64,000 nt of DNA. Source: Sulfomarinibacter sp963733915. Lineage in GTDB: Bacteria > Acidobacteriota > Thermoanaerobaculia > Thermoanaerobaculales > Sulfomarinibacteraceae. The notes under the pieces were generated by a model, which made no database searches, was not told the DNA's origin, and saw only the letters and a program-made list of their open reading frames with translations. Positions within the stretch are counted from its first letter, which is position 1. Each line of letters begins with the position of its first letter. The position numbers and the translations under genes are program-made. The DNA lies in assembly GCA_963733915.1 (NCBI GenBank), contig CAVTEP010000008.1, forward strand, positions 62,001-126,000. Reading direction: 5' to 3'. Below are positions 27,476 through 36,618 of the stretch, in pieces.

Positions 27476-27673
27476 TCAGTGCTCGACGATCTCTTCCTCT
27501 TCGGCGGCGAGCGACCAGACGCCGTCCTCGTGGATCAGACGGTCGAGCGCGGGATCATGACCGCAGTGGGGGCAGGACGAGGTGGTCGAGTTGGCGAAGG
27601 GGTGGTACCAGTGAGCGTAGGCCTCGCCGCAGCGCGGGCAGACAACCTCGATCAAGTCGGCAGTCGGGCTCAT
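27476..27673 (-). CDS. Small zinc-ribbon protein (65 residues)
   Basis: It starts MSPTADLIEVVCPRCGEAYA after a strong GGGAGG site. Two CxxC pairs (CPRCG and CPHCG), 24 residues apart, form a probable zinc ribbon. The tail is acidic (AAEEEEIVEH). Proteins of this type bind nucleic acid or protein partners; no specific role can be assigned. It is divergent in function from its neighbours and is followed by the cupredoxin-kinase pair on the same strand. Confidence 0.75.
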   Translation of the reverse strand: MSPTADLIEVVCPRCGEAYAHWYHPFANSTTSSCPHCGHDPALDRLIHEDGVWSLAAEEEEIVEH

Positions 27674-27776
27674 GTCGCCTCCCTTCAGGCTCAAGATGGC
27701 GTCACGCTTGCCTCCAATATAGGTCGTGAGTGCCAGCTGCGCCGCCCTCGTTTCCAATCTTCCCGAGAAATGAGGG

Positions 27777-28709
27777 TCAGTGGGGGTCGAGGATGACCTC
27801 CTGTACGGCGACTGCGGCCTGCGGTTCGGGGCGGGCGCGCAGGCGTTGCCGGAGGTCGAAGCTGTAGATGCCGAGGGCGGTCCAGATGAACCCAAAGGCG
27901 ATGGCGTGAGTGAGTGTGAAGGCTTCGTCATAGAGGAAGACCGCCAGCAGGAATGTGCAGGTGGGTGCGATGTACTGCAGGAGGCCGGCGGTCGACAGTG
28001 GAATTCTGCGGACGCCGAGGGTAAAGAGAATGAGAGGCACGGCGGTGACCGCGCCGGCGGCTACCAGCAGGAAATCGGTGGTGGGGTCGCTGTGGCCGAG
28101 CGCGCCGGTGCCGCGATGGTTCAGGAGGACGAGGTACCCGGCGGCCAGGGGTGCGAGGGCTCCGGTCTCGAATGCCAGCCCGACGACGGCGTCGGCGTGA
28201 ACGGTCTTGCGCAACAGCCCGTAGAGTGCAAAGGAGAAGGCGAGGACCAGCGAGATCCAGGGCAGCCGACCGAGGCGGAGGGTCATCAGCGCCACCGCAA
28301 TCGCTGCCAGCGCGACAGCCGTCCACTGCCGGCGGTTGAGCCTTTCGTGGAGGACGACGAAACCGAGAAGGACATTGACCAGCGGGTTGATGTAGTAGCC
28401 GAGGGAGGTGGAGAGCACCCGCCCGGTGTTGACCGCCCACACGAAGAGGCCCCAGTTGACGGCGATAAAGACGGTCGAGGCGAGCAGCGCCGCGACCGTT
28501 CGCGGTCGTCGAAGGACGGCGAGGAGCTCGTGCCAGCGGCGGCGGACCGTCATCCAGATGAACACGAGGACCAGGGCCCAGACCACGCGGTGGGCGAGGA
28601 TCTCGAGCGCCGGCACATCGCGGAGCATCTTCCAGTACACCGGAACCGCGCCCCACAGAAGGAAGGCGCCGGTGGTGTACAGCAGTCCGAGTCTATCCTC
28701 TCGACTCAT
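27777..28709 (-). CDS. rarD: RarD-type EamA/DMT transporter
   Basis: This 310-residue protein has ten predicted helices. The start (LGLLYTTGAFLLWGAVPVYW) and SLGYYINPLVNVLLGFVVLHE are characteristic of the RarD branch of DMT transporters, and TAGLLQYIAPTCTFLLAVFL marks the second repeat. RarD was named for chloramphenicol resistance, but its natural substrate is not established. The gene stands between two short genes on the same strand. Confidence 0.88.
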   Translation of the reverse strand: MSREDRLGLLYTTGAFLLWGAVPVYWKMLRDVPALEILAHRVVWALVLVFIWMTVRRRWHELLAVLRRPRTVAALLASTVFIAVNWGLFVWAVNTGRVLSTSLGYYINPLVNVLLGFVVLHERLNRRQWTAVALAAIAVALMTLRLGRLPWISLVLAFSFALYGLLRKTVHADAVVGLAFETGALAPLAAGYLVLLNHRGTGALGHSDPTTDFLLVAAGAVTAVPLILFTLGVRRIPLSTAGLLQYIAPTCTFLLAVFLYDEAFTLTHAIAFGFIWTALGIYSFDLRQRLRARPEPQAAVAVQEVILDPH

Positions 28710-28739
28710 ATCAACTGGTGAACAGCGGTCGACCGACGT

Positions 28740-28937
28740 CTATTCGCCCGAGTCGCGTCTGTCTGGGGGAATCTCGTAGGTCCCGTCGAGCCGGGTGAGC
28801 ATCTCCTCGTAGCGTCGATCGAGCTCGATCAGCGCTGCCGCGAAATCGACGTCATCGATTTCACCCCGGTCCCGGCGTGCTTCGAGGACAGCGCGGTGCG
28901 CCTCGAGCCAGCGGTCGGGGTCGAAGTTGTAGGTCAC
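28740..28937 (-). CDS. Small helical protein of unknown function (65 residues)
   Basis: It uses a GTG start with GGGAGG about 11 bases upstream. The product (MTYNFDPDRWLEAHRAVLEA at the N-terminus) is highly charged and predicted to form two helices, with WLEAHRAVLEARRDRGEI and DRRYEEMLTRLDGTY as the helical cores. It lies 24 bp after the S46 peptidase gene on the same strand and may be its downstream operon partner. No family is recognised. Confidence 0.6.
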   Translation of the reverse strand: MTYNFDPDRWLEAHRAVLEARRDRGEIDDVDFAAALIELDRRYEEMLTRLDGTYEIPPDRRDSGE

Positions 28938-28961
28938 AACCCCCGGACCTCCCGCCGGGGA

Positions 28962-31163
28962 TTATTCGGCGGAACCATCCGTGTCGGCGGGGCGGAATGC
29001 CGGTTCGATGCCCATTTCCCGCAACAGGTTGTCGGCATGGTCGATGCGGTCCATGACCCACAGCATGTAGCGCACGTCGACGTGGATCGATCGGGTGACC
29101 TCGGGCAGGAAATCCCAGTCCGAGATCATGCTCTCCCAGTTGCCGTCGAAGAGCAGACCGACGAGGCGGCCCTGACCGTCGATCGTGGCCGATCCTGAGT
29201 TGCCGCCAGTGGTGTCGACGTCGGACAGGAAGTTGACCGGCAGGGTGCCGATCGTTTTTGAAGCGTAGGGCCCGTAGTCGCGGGCTGCAATCGCCTCGAG
29301 AACAACGGTCGGCGCGTCAAACGGTTCGCTGCCGGTTGCTTTCGCCGCCATCCCCTCGGCGGTCGTGAAGGGCAGGTAGATGACGGCGTCCCGCGGTTCG
29401 TAGCCCTGGACCATGCCAAAGGTCACGCGCAGCGTAGAGTTGGCGTCGGCGTAGATCTCCTGTCCACGAGCGGTCTCGAAGGCGAGCAGCGCTTCCATGA
29501 ACAGCGGCCGCGCCTCGAGCAGGCGCCCGTCGATGGCCTCGTCCTCCGCCTCGAGCGCCAGCAGGGTGGGGTACATGGCGACCGCGAGCTGGACGAAGGG
29601 GTCCTCGCTCGCTTCGAGGGTCGCGCGGTCGTCGTCGAGCAGCGCCAGACGCGCCGCGTTGTCGGTGAGATTCGTCGTGATATACATCCCGTGCAAAGTC
29701 TTCGCGATGTTCGCCGCCGGGTCGGCGACTCCGTCGAGCCCGAACCACTCATCGAGGACGGCGAGGCGATCGGCCTCCGGCAGTGCGGCGTAGTGTTCGA
29801 GGTTGCTCTGGAGCAGGGCCATGTCGACCTGCGGGTCGAAGCTTCGCGCCGACCGGGCGATTCGGGCGCGGATGCTGCGCATGTCGCGCTCCTGGTAGCC
29901 GAGCTTCCGCTCGGCATCCGGTTTCTCCCGTTCGCACGCGACCCGGTAGGCGGTCGACGCCGCCGAAATCAGCTGGTTGAACTTCAGGGAGGCGAGCTCC
30001 TGATCGCGCGCTCTCACGGCGCGCTGTTCGGCGAGAATCACCTCGACCTCGGACAACGCCGAACCCCATTCCTCCTGGCGGACGGGGTCGGCGGCAATCC
30101 ACTCGCCGAGCTCGGCCTCGAGCGCCTGCTTCCGAGCCACCGAGCTCGAGTATGCGAAACCGGCCAGCATGCCCTGGGCATTCTTGAGGCTGTTGTTGAG
30201 GTAGGACGCGGTGGCCGCGTAGGCGATCGCCGCATCGGGCCGCCCGGCGGTCTCGCGGTCGATGATCTCGAGGCTTTCGAGACGGCGCTCGACGCGCTGC
30301 GGATAGGTCCAGTTGATGGCCTCCTCCACCTCCGAAGCCAGCCGGTAGCGGTTGGTCCTGCCCGGGAAACCGACCACCATCACGAAGTCGCCCTGTTCGA
30401 CGCCGCCGACTCCGATCCGGAGCCAGTGCTCGGGCCGGTAGGGGACATTCTCCGGCGAAGGGTCGGCGGGCTGTCCGTCGGGTCCCACCCAGGCGCGGTA
30501 GATGGCGAAGTCGCCCGTGTGCCGCGGCCACATCCAGTTGTCGATGTCGCCGCCGTACTTGCCGATCGAGGACGGCGGCGCGTAGGCCAGTCGCAGATCG
30601 CGGATCTCGAGCTGGTCGTACAGCCGGAAGCCGACTCCGCCGTGAAACGACGCCACCTTGCAGCGGTGTCCCGGTGTTTTTTCGCAGTCAGCGATCAGTT
30701 TCTTTTCGGCGTCCTCGACGGCCGCAAACCGGGCTCCTCCTCGAGCACCGGCAGGAATCGCCGCCTCGATACGGTCGGTGACGTCGCTGACGGCGAGGGT
30801 GACATAGGCGCGGGAACCGGGGGATGCGGCCAACTCTTCCGCCGGCATGGCGGCGAGGAAGCCGTCTTCGAGCAGATTGCGATCCTCGGTGGAGTTGAAC
30901 TGGATCGTGCCGTAGGCACAGTGATGGTTGGTGGCGATCAATCCCTCCGGCGACACGAACGATGCCGAGCAGCCGCCGAGCGACAGGATCGCGCCCATCG
31001 GGTCGCCGGTGAGGTCGGCGAAGTTCTCGGGCGGGGTCTCGAGACCGGCGGCCTCGAGGCTGGCGCCGATCGCGGGCAGTTGATCCGGGGTCCACATACC
31101 CTCGCCGGCATGCGCGGTGAAGGCCGAAACTGTCAAAATGAGAGCCAGTGTCAATGTGCGCAT
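28962..31163 (-). CDS. S46-family dipeptidyl peptidase (DPP7/DPP11-like)
   Basis: This 733-residue periplasmic serine exopeptidase has a signal peptide (MRTLTLALILTVSAFTAHAG). The chymotrypsin-like halves are split by a helical domain, as in the family. The catalytic His lies in ATNHHCAYG (about residue 81), and the nucleophile Ser is in TTGGNSGSATIDGQGR near the C-terminus. These enzymes release dipeptides from the N-termini of oligopeptides, with specificity set by residues near the S1 pocket that cannot be assigned by eye. GGAGGG precedes the ATG at 31163. With the S9 and M3 enzymes it indicates growth on peptides. Confidence 0.93.
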   Translation of the reverse strand: MRTLTLALILTVSAFTAHAGEGMWTPDQLPAIGASLEAAGLETPPENFADLTGDPMGAILSLGGCSASFVSPEGLIATNHHCAYGTIQFNSTEDRNLLEDGFLAAMPAEELAASPGSRAYVTLAVSDVTDRIEAAIPAGARGGARFAAVEDAEKKLIADCEKTPGHRCKVASFHGGVGFRLYDQLEIRDLRLAYAPPSSIGKYGGDIDNWMWPRHTGDFAIYRAWVGPDGQPADPSPENVPYRPEHWLRIGVGGVEQGDFVMVVGFPGRTNRYRLASEVEEAINWTYPQRVERRLESLEIIDRETAGRPDAAIAYAATASYLNNSLKNAQGMLAGFAYSSSVARKQALEAELGEWIAADPVRQEEWGSALSEVEVILAEQRAVRARDQELASLKFNQLISAASTAYRVACEREKPDAERKLGYQERDMRSIRARIARSARSFDPQVDMALLQSNLEHYAALPEADRLAVLDEWFGLDGVADPAANIAKTLHGMYITTNLTDNAARLALLDDDRATLEASEDPFVQLAVAMYPTLLALEAEDEAIDGRLLEARPLFMEALLAFETARGQEIYADANSTLRVTFGMVQGYEPRDAVIYLPFTTAEGMAAKATGSEPFDAPTVVLEAIAARDYGPYASKTIGTLPVNFLSDVDTTGGNSGSATIDGQGRLVGLLFDGNWESMISDWDFLPEVTRSIHVDVRYMLWVMDRIDHADNLLREMGIEPAFRPADTDGSAE

Positions 31164-31297
31164 CGAAATTCCCTCCATCGTCGCGAGATGGCGTCGGTGA
31201 TAACGCCGGCGACATGCTAACAGAGAGTTGGCTGGATGTATCGGTCTTCACCGGCTCTGCGCGGACTTGATCGGATGCGGACATGTAGTCTGGAGCT

Positions 31298-32320
31298 GTG
31301 ATCACGGTGCTGCTGCTCGCCGACTCCCACCTCGGATTCGACCTGCCGTCCCGGCCGCGGGTGGAGCGGCGTCGTCGTGGCCCCGATTTCTTCGCCAACA
31401 CCAGGCTCGCCCTTGAACCGGCCCTCCGGGGAGAAGTCGATCTGGTGGTGCACGGCGGCGATTTGCTTTTCCGGAGCAAGGTGCCGGCCGGGCTGGTCGC
31501 GGCGGCGCTCGAGCCGCTGCTCGAGGTCGCCGACACCGGCGTGCCGGTGGTGCTCGTCCCGGGCAATCACGAGCGCTCGGCGCTGCCCTACCCGCTGCTG
31601 GCGAGTCACGCCAATCTCCACGTCTTCGATCGCGCGCGAAGCTTCGAGTTCAGCCTGGGCCCTCACCGGCTGGCGATCGCCGGTTTTCCGTGCGACCGCG
31701 ACACGATCCGCGATCAGTTTCGAAACCTGGTTGCGGCGACCGGAGTCCTGAACCTCGATGCCGAGATCCGCTTGTTGTGCCTGCACCAGACCGTCGAGGG
31801 CTCTCGGGTCGAAGGACACACCTTCCGCGCCGGCGCCGATGTGATCCGGAGCCGCGACATCCCGTCCGGAGTCGCGGCCGTGCTCTGCGGCCATATCCAC
31901 CGGTCCCAGATCCTCACCCGCGATCTCGAGGGCCGGCCGCTGGCCGCGCCGGTGCTCTACCCGGGTTCCGTGGAACGCACGAGCTTTACCGAGCGGAACG
32001 AGCCGAAGGGGTATCTGATCCTCGACCTCGATCGCGGTTCCGAGCCTGGTGGTGTACTTGCGGGTTGGAGATTCAACCGGCTTCCTGCTCGCCCGATGCA
32101 TGTCCTCGAGATCGATGCCGCGGGTCTCGAGGCCGAGACCTTGTCACAGCGCATCGGTGACGCGATTTCGGGCTTCCCCGACGACGCGGTCGTGCAGCTG
32201 CGAATCGGAGGCCCGCTCGCGGCCGGCGCCGAGGATGGAATCCGGGCCGCCAAGCTCCGTCGGCTCCACCCGCCAACCATGACCGTCACCCTGAGCTTCA
32301 GATCCGGGCGGCGGTGGTAG
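31298..32320 (+). CDS. SbcD/Mre11-like calcineurin-type metallophosphoesterase
   Basis: This 340-residue protein has the five phosphoesterase motifs: DSHLG at residue 9, GGDLLF (54), PGNHE (89), LHQTVEG, and CGHIHRSQ (about 196). These are the dinuclear metal ligands of Mre11/SbcD and YkuE relatives. A GTG start is used, with a TGGAG site upstream. The C-terminal domain (from about residue 255) resembles a short capping domain. No sbcC-like ATPase gene adjoins it, so it may act alone on nucleic acids or nucleotides. The gene ends 22 bp before repeat copy C. Confidence 0.82.
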   Translation: MITVLLLADSHLGFDLPSRPRVERRRRGPDFFANTRLALEPALRGEVDLVVHGGDLLFRSKVPAGLVAAALEPLLEVADTGVPVVLVPGNHERSALPYPLLASHANLHVFDRARSFEFSLGPHRLAIAGFPCDRDTIRDQFRNLVAATGVLNLDAEIRLLCLHQTVEGSRVEGHTFRAGADVIRSRDIPSGVAAVLCGHIHRSQILTRDLEGRPLAAPVLYPGSVERTSFTERNEPKGYLILDLDRGSEPGGVLAGWRFNRLPARPMHVLEIDAAGLEAETLSQRIGDAISGFPDDAVVQLRIGGPLAAGAEDGIRAAKLRRLHPPTMTVTLSFRSGRRW

Positions 32321-32342
32321 GGCCACGGCTGCACAGTCTCTT

Positions 32343-32690
32343 TGCTCACCCGGAATTTCGTGAGGTGGCAATCAGTCGATTTCGGATTTCGGATTTCGAA
32401 TTTCGGATTTCGAAACTTCCACCCACCCCTTCAAGAAACCGTTGCTCCCGTCCGTTGAAGCGGCGGTCCGCGACAGCGGCGGGAACAGCGTCAGCGGCCG
32501 GAGACCGCGTCAGGGGTAGTTGGCAGCGACAGCAACCGGGCGGACCGGCTCGTCACGACCCTTGCGCGTTGTCCCGGCCGCTGCCCTCTGACCCTGCCCC
32601 AGCCATCTGTCGCGGTCCGAGTCGCTGTCGCTGCACGCGCGGCGCGTCGGTTCTGCCGTCGGTTTGGCAGATCTACCCAACTCGCTATAA
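32343..32690 (-). repeat. Repeat family 1, copy C (inverted orientation, no gene)
   Basis: It begins GCTCACCCGGAATTTCGTGAGG, followed by TTTCGGA words (32378-32424), CCACCCACCCCTTCAAG, the conserved CCGTTGAAGCGG, and the GGAGACCGCGTCAGGG block. This is the reverse-complement order of copy A. The far end is more diverged, with GATCTACCCAACTCG corresponding to the GAGATC end of A. No reading frame of interest is inside. The rest of 32691-32790 contains only the hairpin at 32701. Confidence 0.7.
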
Positions 32691-32700
32691 AGAATCGTAG

Positions 32701-32718
32701 GGTGGGCTTCAGCCCACC
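32701..32718. terminator. GGTGGGCTTCAGCCCACC hairpin
   Basis: A perfect 8-bp GC-rich stem closes a 2-base gap. This motif, often seen as TAGGGTGGGCTTCAGCCCACC, recurs between genes in many bacteria. It lies between the convergent phosphoesterase and nnrS genes, so it could end transcription in both directions. No U-tract follows. Confidence 0.5.
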
Positions 32719-32790
32719 ATCAGAGTCTTTGCGTTGAATACCGAGTCGGTCCATTTGCAGGGATTTGTGGAATCCGTTTGTCTCCTACGG

Positions 32791-33948
32791 TTAGCCTGGC
32801 TTGCCGTCCGGTCGGGGGGTTGTCAGAAACCGGGCGTTTCCGATCACGTAGAGGGCGAAGGCCAGCGACCACAGGCCGGCGGAGGCCACCAGTACGCTGC
32901 GCGTGAGATCGGCGCGGAACCAGGGACCGAAGACCCGCAGAAGGGCGGCGGCCGTGATGGCCGCGAACGCGAGGGTCATCGTGGGCGAGGCCTGGATCAC
33001 CCTGCCGGTGTGACCCAGGGTCACCCGCGCCATCATTCCCAGGGTCAGGGTGCCGATGGCGCCCGCCGTCAGAGCGTGGGTCGCGACACTGGGTGGCACT
33101 CCTAGCCCCGCGGCGGCAACTGCCTTGAGCAAGAGACCGGCCCAGATCCAGGCGTGCCCGAGGTGCAGGACCCACAGAATCGGACGGTCGAAGGTTTTTC
33201 GAAAGCCCCACTGCAGTGATCTGGCGAGAACCAGAAGCCCCGCGATGGCGGCTACACCGGCCATCGCGAAACCGGCCGGTGCGATGACTTCGGTTGCGGC
33301 GACGACGATGACGCTGATGATGGCGGCCGTGCCGAGACCGGGGTTGGCGCGCACGCTCTCATCGCCCAGCGCGTTGCGGGTGAAGAGCGGCACGATCCGG
33401 CCGGTAACGATGACCAGCACCACGACGATCAAATCGACCGCCACCAAATCGGTTCGCAGATCCGACTGCGGCAACAACCCGGAGCTTCGCAGGTGGAGGT
33501 GGAGATCACAGAGCCAGAGCGCCGGGAGGAGAGCGAGGAGGAGGTAGTTCCGTTCGCTCTTCGTGAGAAGAATTGGGATACCCACCGCCACCGCCAGCGC
33601 CGGGATGAAGCAGAGGTCGGCCAAGGCCGCGATTGTCGCGACGGCGCCGCCGAGCCCCACAAGCCGTCCGACGACCCACAGACCGGCGAGGGCGGCGAGA
33701 AAGGGACCACGGGCGGTCGGCCGACCGGTCCAGTTCTCGACCGCCGTCAGGAGGAACCCGGCGACGACCGCCATCGCGAAGCCGAACACCATCTCGTGGC
33801 TGTGCCACGATATGCTCTCGAGCCCGGGGTCTCCGGACATGGGCCGTTCGTAGGTCAACGCCCACCATGGCACAACGCCCACCGCCCAGAGTCCCGCCAG
33901 GAGAAAAAACGGACGAAATCCCTTTTGAAAAAACACCTGCCTCAACAT
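32791..33948 (-). CDS. nnrS: NnrS-family haem- and copper-containing membrane protein
   Basis: This 385-residue protein has about twelve predicted helices. The start MLRQVFFQKGFRPFFLLAGL (conserved FRPFFL), SWHSHEMVFGFAMAVVAGFL (the HAHEMxxG-type motif), VTGRIVPLFTRNAL, and HALTAGAIGTLTLGMMARVTLGHTGR are NnrS hallmarks. NnrS proteins help cells withstand nitric oxide and nitrosative stress. No denitrification genes are adjacent, but the bd oxidase genes in the window would also be NO-tolerant. The ATG at 33948 aligns with the family start; the upstream in-frame extension looks non-coding. Confidence 0.93.
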   Translation of the reverse strand: MLRQVFFQKGFRPFFLLAGLWAVGVVPWWALTYERPMSGDPGLESISWHSHEMVFGFAMAVVAGFLLTAVENWTGRPTARGPFLAALAGLWVVGRLVGLGGAVATIAALADLCFIPALAVAVGIPILLTKSERNYLLLALLPALWLCDLHLHLRSSGLLPQSDLRTDLVAVDLIVVVLVIVTGRIVPLFTRNALGDESVRANPGLGTAAIISVIVVAATEVIAPAGFAMAGVAAIAGLLVLARSLQWGFRKTFDRPILWVLHLGHAWIWAGLLLKAVAAAGLGVPPSVATHALTAGAIGTLTLGMMARVTLGHTGRVIQASPTMTLAFAAITAAALLRVFGPWFRADLTRSVLVASAGLWSLAFALYVIGNARFLTTPRPDGKPG

Positions 33949-34001
33949 CGGTCGATTGTACGGCACACAGCCTCGGCGTTTTCCGTCCCCGTGCGGCGAA
34001 C

Positions 34002-34551
34002 GTGTATCTTCGTGATGTGGGGCGGTTCCATCTCTTCGAGTTTCACGATATGGCCTGGTTTCCGGAAGTCTGGCGGGACCTGCTGACCGATTTTCTGTCG
34101 TTGTACGCATCCGTCTTCAAGCCCTACGCGGGCGCGGCACCGCTGCTCGTGGATGCGCTGGGGAAGGCGGGGACGGCCCAAATCGTCGATCTCTGCTCGG
34201 GTGCGGGCAGCCCGATCGTTTCCCTGGGGTCGGCGATCCGGCGTCATCGAGTACACCGAGCGCAACTGGTTGGTCTGGACCCTGCCGGTCCTCCTCATTC
34301 CGCTCTTGGTCTGGGTGTGCACCCCGTTCAACCGCCCGCTCACCTGGCGCCGCGTGGTGTGGACCTATGTTCTGCCGGTCGTGCCGGTCATCGCGATGTG
34401 GGACGGTCTGGTGTCCAATCCCCGCACCTACTCAGTCACAGAGCTCAGGGTGCTGGTCGAACGGATCGAGAGTCAGAAATTTCGTTGGCGGATCGGCCGG
34501 ATCGCTTCGATCGGACCGAGCCGGGTCACTTACCTGATCGGGACCACGTAA
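34002..34551 (+). pseudogene. Class I SAM-dependent methyltransferase lacking its middle
   Basis: The first part (from GTG 34002) reads FHLFEFHDMAWFPEVWRDLL and then AQIVDLCSGAGSPIVSLGS, the SAM-binding glycine-rich motif. Near 34236 it jumps into another frame that reads VIEYTERNWLVWTLPVLLIP through TYVLPVVPVIAMWDG to the stop at 34551, the known membrane-associated C-terminus of the same family. The intervening roughly 100 residues expected between the SAM motif and the VIEYTERNW segment are absent. The gene is thus an internal-deletion derivative, real or an assembly collapse. It would be inactive as it stands. Confidence 0.7.
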
Positions 34552-34552
34552 C

Positions 34553-35425
34553 ATGGTGGCGCAGGCCATGAGCTCCGAACCTCGATCTCGCTGCCCCAAC
34601 TGCGAGGCCCCACTCAGCGGACACTACTGCTCGTCGTGCGGCCAACGCCAGCTTGATCTCGAGCGCCCATTTCGAGACCTCGCGTCTGAAGCGATGGAGG
34701 CCATTCTGTCGCTGGATACGCGGCTATTTCGGACGCTGTGGCCGCTGCTGCGGCGGCCGGGCTTCTTGACCGTAGAGTTCCTCGACGGCCGTCGCGCGCG
34801 CTACGTCCATCCATTCAAGCTCTACTTTGCACTCAGCGTGCTGCTCTTTATTGCGTTATCGTTCTCCGGCAAAACGATGGTCAGGGTGACCGGCGCCGAT
34901 GACCCGGTCGTGACGATCGCTGGCGCCGCCGGTTCCGGCGAAACGGAGAGCGAGGCTTTCGAAGAGGCGACCGGCGAGGCGTCGCTCGCCAGGCGTGTGT
35001 TAGAGCCCCTCGGCAGGTTGTTGCGGAGCGACCCCGACAGGATCAACCGGTTGTTTGCCGAACGGCTCGCCAAGACGATCATCCTCGTGGTGCCGGTCTT
35101 TGCGGTGATCTTGAAGCTGCTCTATCGGCGGCGGAGATATATCGCCCACCTCATATTCTCGCTCCACCTCCACAGCTTTGCCTTCTTCGCGATCCTCGCG
35201 GGCCTTGGCCTCGACCTCGCGCTGCGCGCAGCCCGCGAGAAAGGCCCCGGCGGTGGGGTGGCCGGACTCGCCATCCTCGTCTACACCTTCTTGGCTCTTC
35301 GTCGCTTCTCCGGCCAGGGCAGGCTTCTCACCATCTTCAAAATGATCGCCGTTTTCATCACCTATCTCGCGGCGTTGATGGTAATCATGCTCCTGACCCT
35401 GATGTTGACCGCACTCACGGTTTGA
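34553..35425 (+). CDS. DUF3667 membrane protein with N-terminal zinc ribbon
   Basis: This 290-residue protein has an N-terminal zinc ribbon (CPNCEAPLSGHYCSSCGQR, residues 14-32), followed by a conserved cytoplasmic segment that contains LLRRPGFLTVEFLDGRRARY and VHPFKLYFALSVLLF, the signature of DUF3667. Five or so membrane helices follow, with an acidic loop at residues about 120-150. The function is unknown. It starts right after the methyltransferase stop and its 3' end overlaps the convergent OYE gene by 11 bp. Confidence 0.85.
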   Translation: MVAQAMSSEPRSRCPNCEAPLSGHYCSSCGQRQLDLERPFRDLASEAMEAILSLDTRLFRTLWPLLRRPGFLTVEFLDGRRARYVHPFKLYFALSVLLFIALSFSGKTMVRVTGADDPVVTIAGAAGSGETESEAFEEATGEASLARRVLEPLGRLLRSDPDRINRLFAERLAKTIILVVPVFAVILKLLYRRRRYIAHLIFSLHLHSFAFFAILAGLGLDLALRAAREKGPGGGVAGLAILVYTFLALRRFSGQGRLLTIFKMIAVFITYLAALMVIMLLTLMLTALTV

Positions 35426-36551
35426 GGTCGATCCCACCCGACGAGGTCGGCCGCGTCGCCTGAACGCAGCGGATGCCTTCGCCCTTTCGCGCCGGACCGA
35501 AACAGCCGAGACACGAGATGCAGGCCGCGCGGCGACGGTCGCCGCTCTGCCAGCGTGCCGGCAGGCCGGGTTCGCGGATCAGAGGGCGCGACATCGAGAA
35601 ATAGTCGGCGGACCCATCGGCGAGGATCCGCTCCATGACCTCCATTGAACGCATCCCGCCCACGAGCATTATGGGGACACCAGGTGCGGCCTTTCGGATC
35701 GCCTCGGCCTGGGGCAGGAAGTAGGCCTCGTCCCCGGGTCCCTTGATGTCCGGACGGGCTGCGCCGAGCTTGGCGGATCCTGGGGTGCCGCCGGAGACCT
35801 CGACGGCGTCGATGCCCTCCCGGGCCAATGCGGTTGCCAGGTAGCACGAGTCCTCTTCGGTGGTGGCACCGTCGACAAAGTCGCTGCCGTTGAGTTTGAT
35901 CATGACTGGAAAGCCCGGACCTACCTCCGAACGTACGGCGCGATACACCTCGAGACAGAAACGCGCCCGGTTCTCGAGCTTGCCGCCGAACTCGTCGGAT
36001 CTTTGATTGCGCTGGGGAGAAAGGAACTGCGCCAGCAGATAGCCGTGGGCGCCGTGTAGCTGGACGCCGTCGAAGCCGGCATTCTGCAACCTGCGAGCCG
36101 CGGCCGAAAAATCGGAAATCAGCGCGCGGATCTCATCGATGGTCAGCGCGCGCGGTGGGAAAGCATAACCCGGGCTCTCGAGCTTGCTCGGAGCGACGGG
36201 TTCGAGCCCACCGTTCAGTCTCCGGTCAGCCTGGCCGCCGCAATGGACGATCTGTCCCACCAGCTTACCGCCCCGGTCGTGCACCGCTCGCGCCAGCTTT
36301 GCCAGGCCCGGGACGAGGTCGTCCGAGTCGACGCCGATCTGGCCAGGGCTCTGCTTGCCGACCTGTTGGATGTACATGTAGCTGGAGATGATGAGGCCGA
36401 CGCCGCCCTCAGCCAGCTTCTCGTGGATCTCGACCAGGGCCGGGGTCACCGCGCCGTCGGCGTCCGCGAGGCCTTCCCAGGTCGCGGACCGAACGAGGCG
36501 GTTTTTGAGCTCGATACCGCTCAAGGTTGTTGTTTCAAATATTTCCGCCAT
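35415..36551 (-). CDS. NADH:flavin oxidoreductase / Old Yellow Enzyme family
   Basis: This 378-residue TIM-barrel FMN enzyme has the conserved FDGVQLHGAHGYLLAQFLSP, with the substrate-binding His and the FMN-proximal region, SPQRNQRSDEFGG, and LVGGMRSMEVMERILADGSA for phosphate binding. The C-terminal CISCLGCFGP and RCVQ supply cysteines, as in the iron-sulphur-containing 2,4-dienoyl-CoA reductase branch. However, the enzyme lacks the C-terminal FAD/NAD domain and is of the short form. It probably reduces activated C=C bonds. It starts MAEIFETTTLSGIELKNRLV and stands alone on this strand. Confidence 0.88.
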   Translation of the reverse strand: MAEIFETTTLSGIELKNRLVRSATWEGLADADGAVTPALVEIHEKLAEGGVGLIISSYMYIQQVGKQSPGQIGVDSDDLVPGLAKLARAVHDRGGKLVGQIVHCGGQADRRLNGGLEPVAPSKLESPGYAFPPRALTIDEIRALISDFSAAARRLQNAGFDGVQLHGAHGYLLAQFLSPQRNQRSDEFGGKLENRARFCLEVYRAVRSEVGPGFPVMIKLNGSDFVDGATTEEDSCYLATALAREGIDAVEVSGGTPGSAKLGAARPDIKGPGDEAYFLPQAEAIRKAAPGVPIMLVGGMRSMEVMERILADGSADYFSMSRPLIREPGLPARWQSGDRRRAACISCLGCFGPARKGEGIRCVQATRPTSSGGIDLKP

Positions 36552-36618
36552 GTGGACCCCGGCACAACGATCTCATACCCTGCGAGCCGCGCACACGAGG
36601 CGTTCATATTTGGCGATA

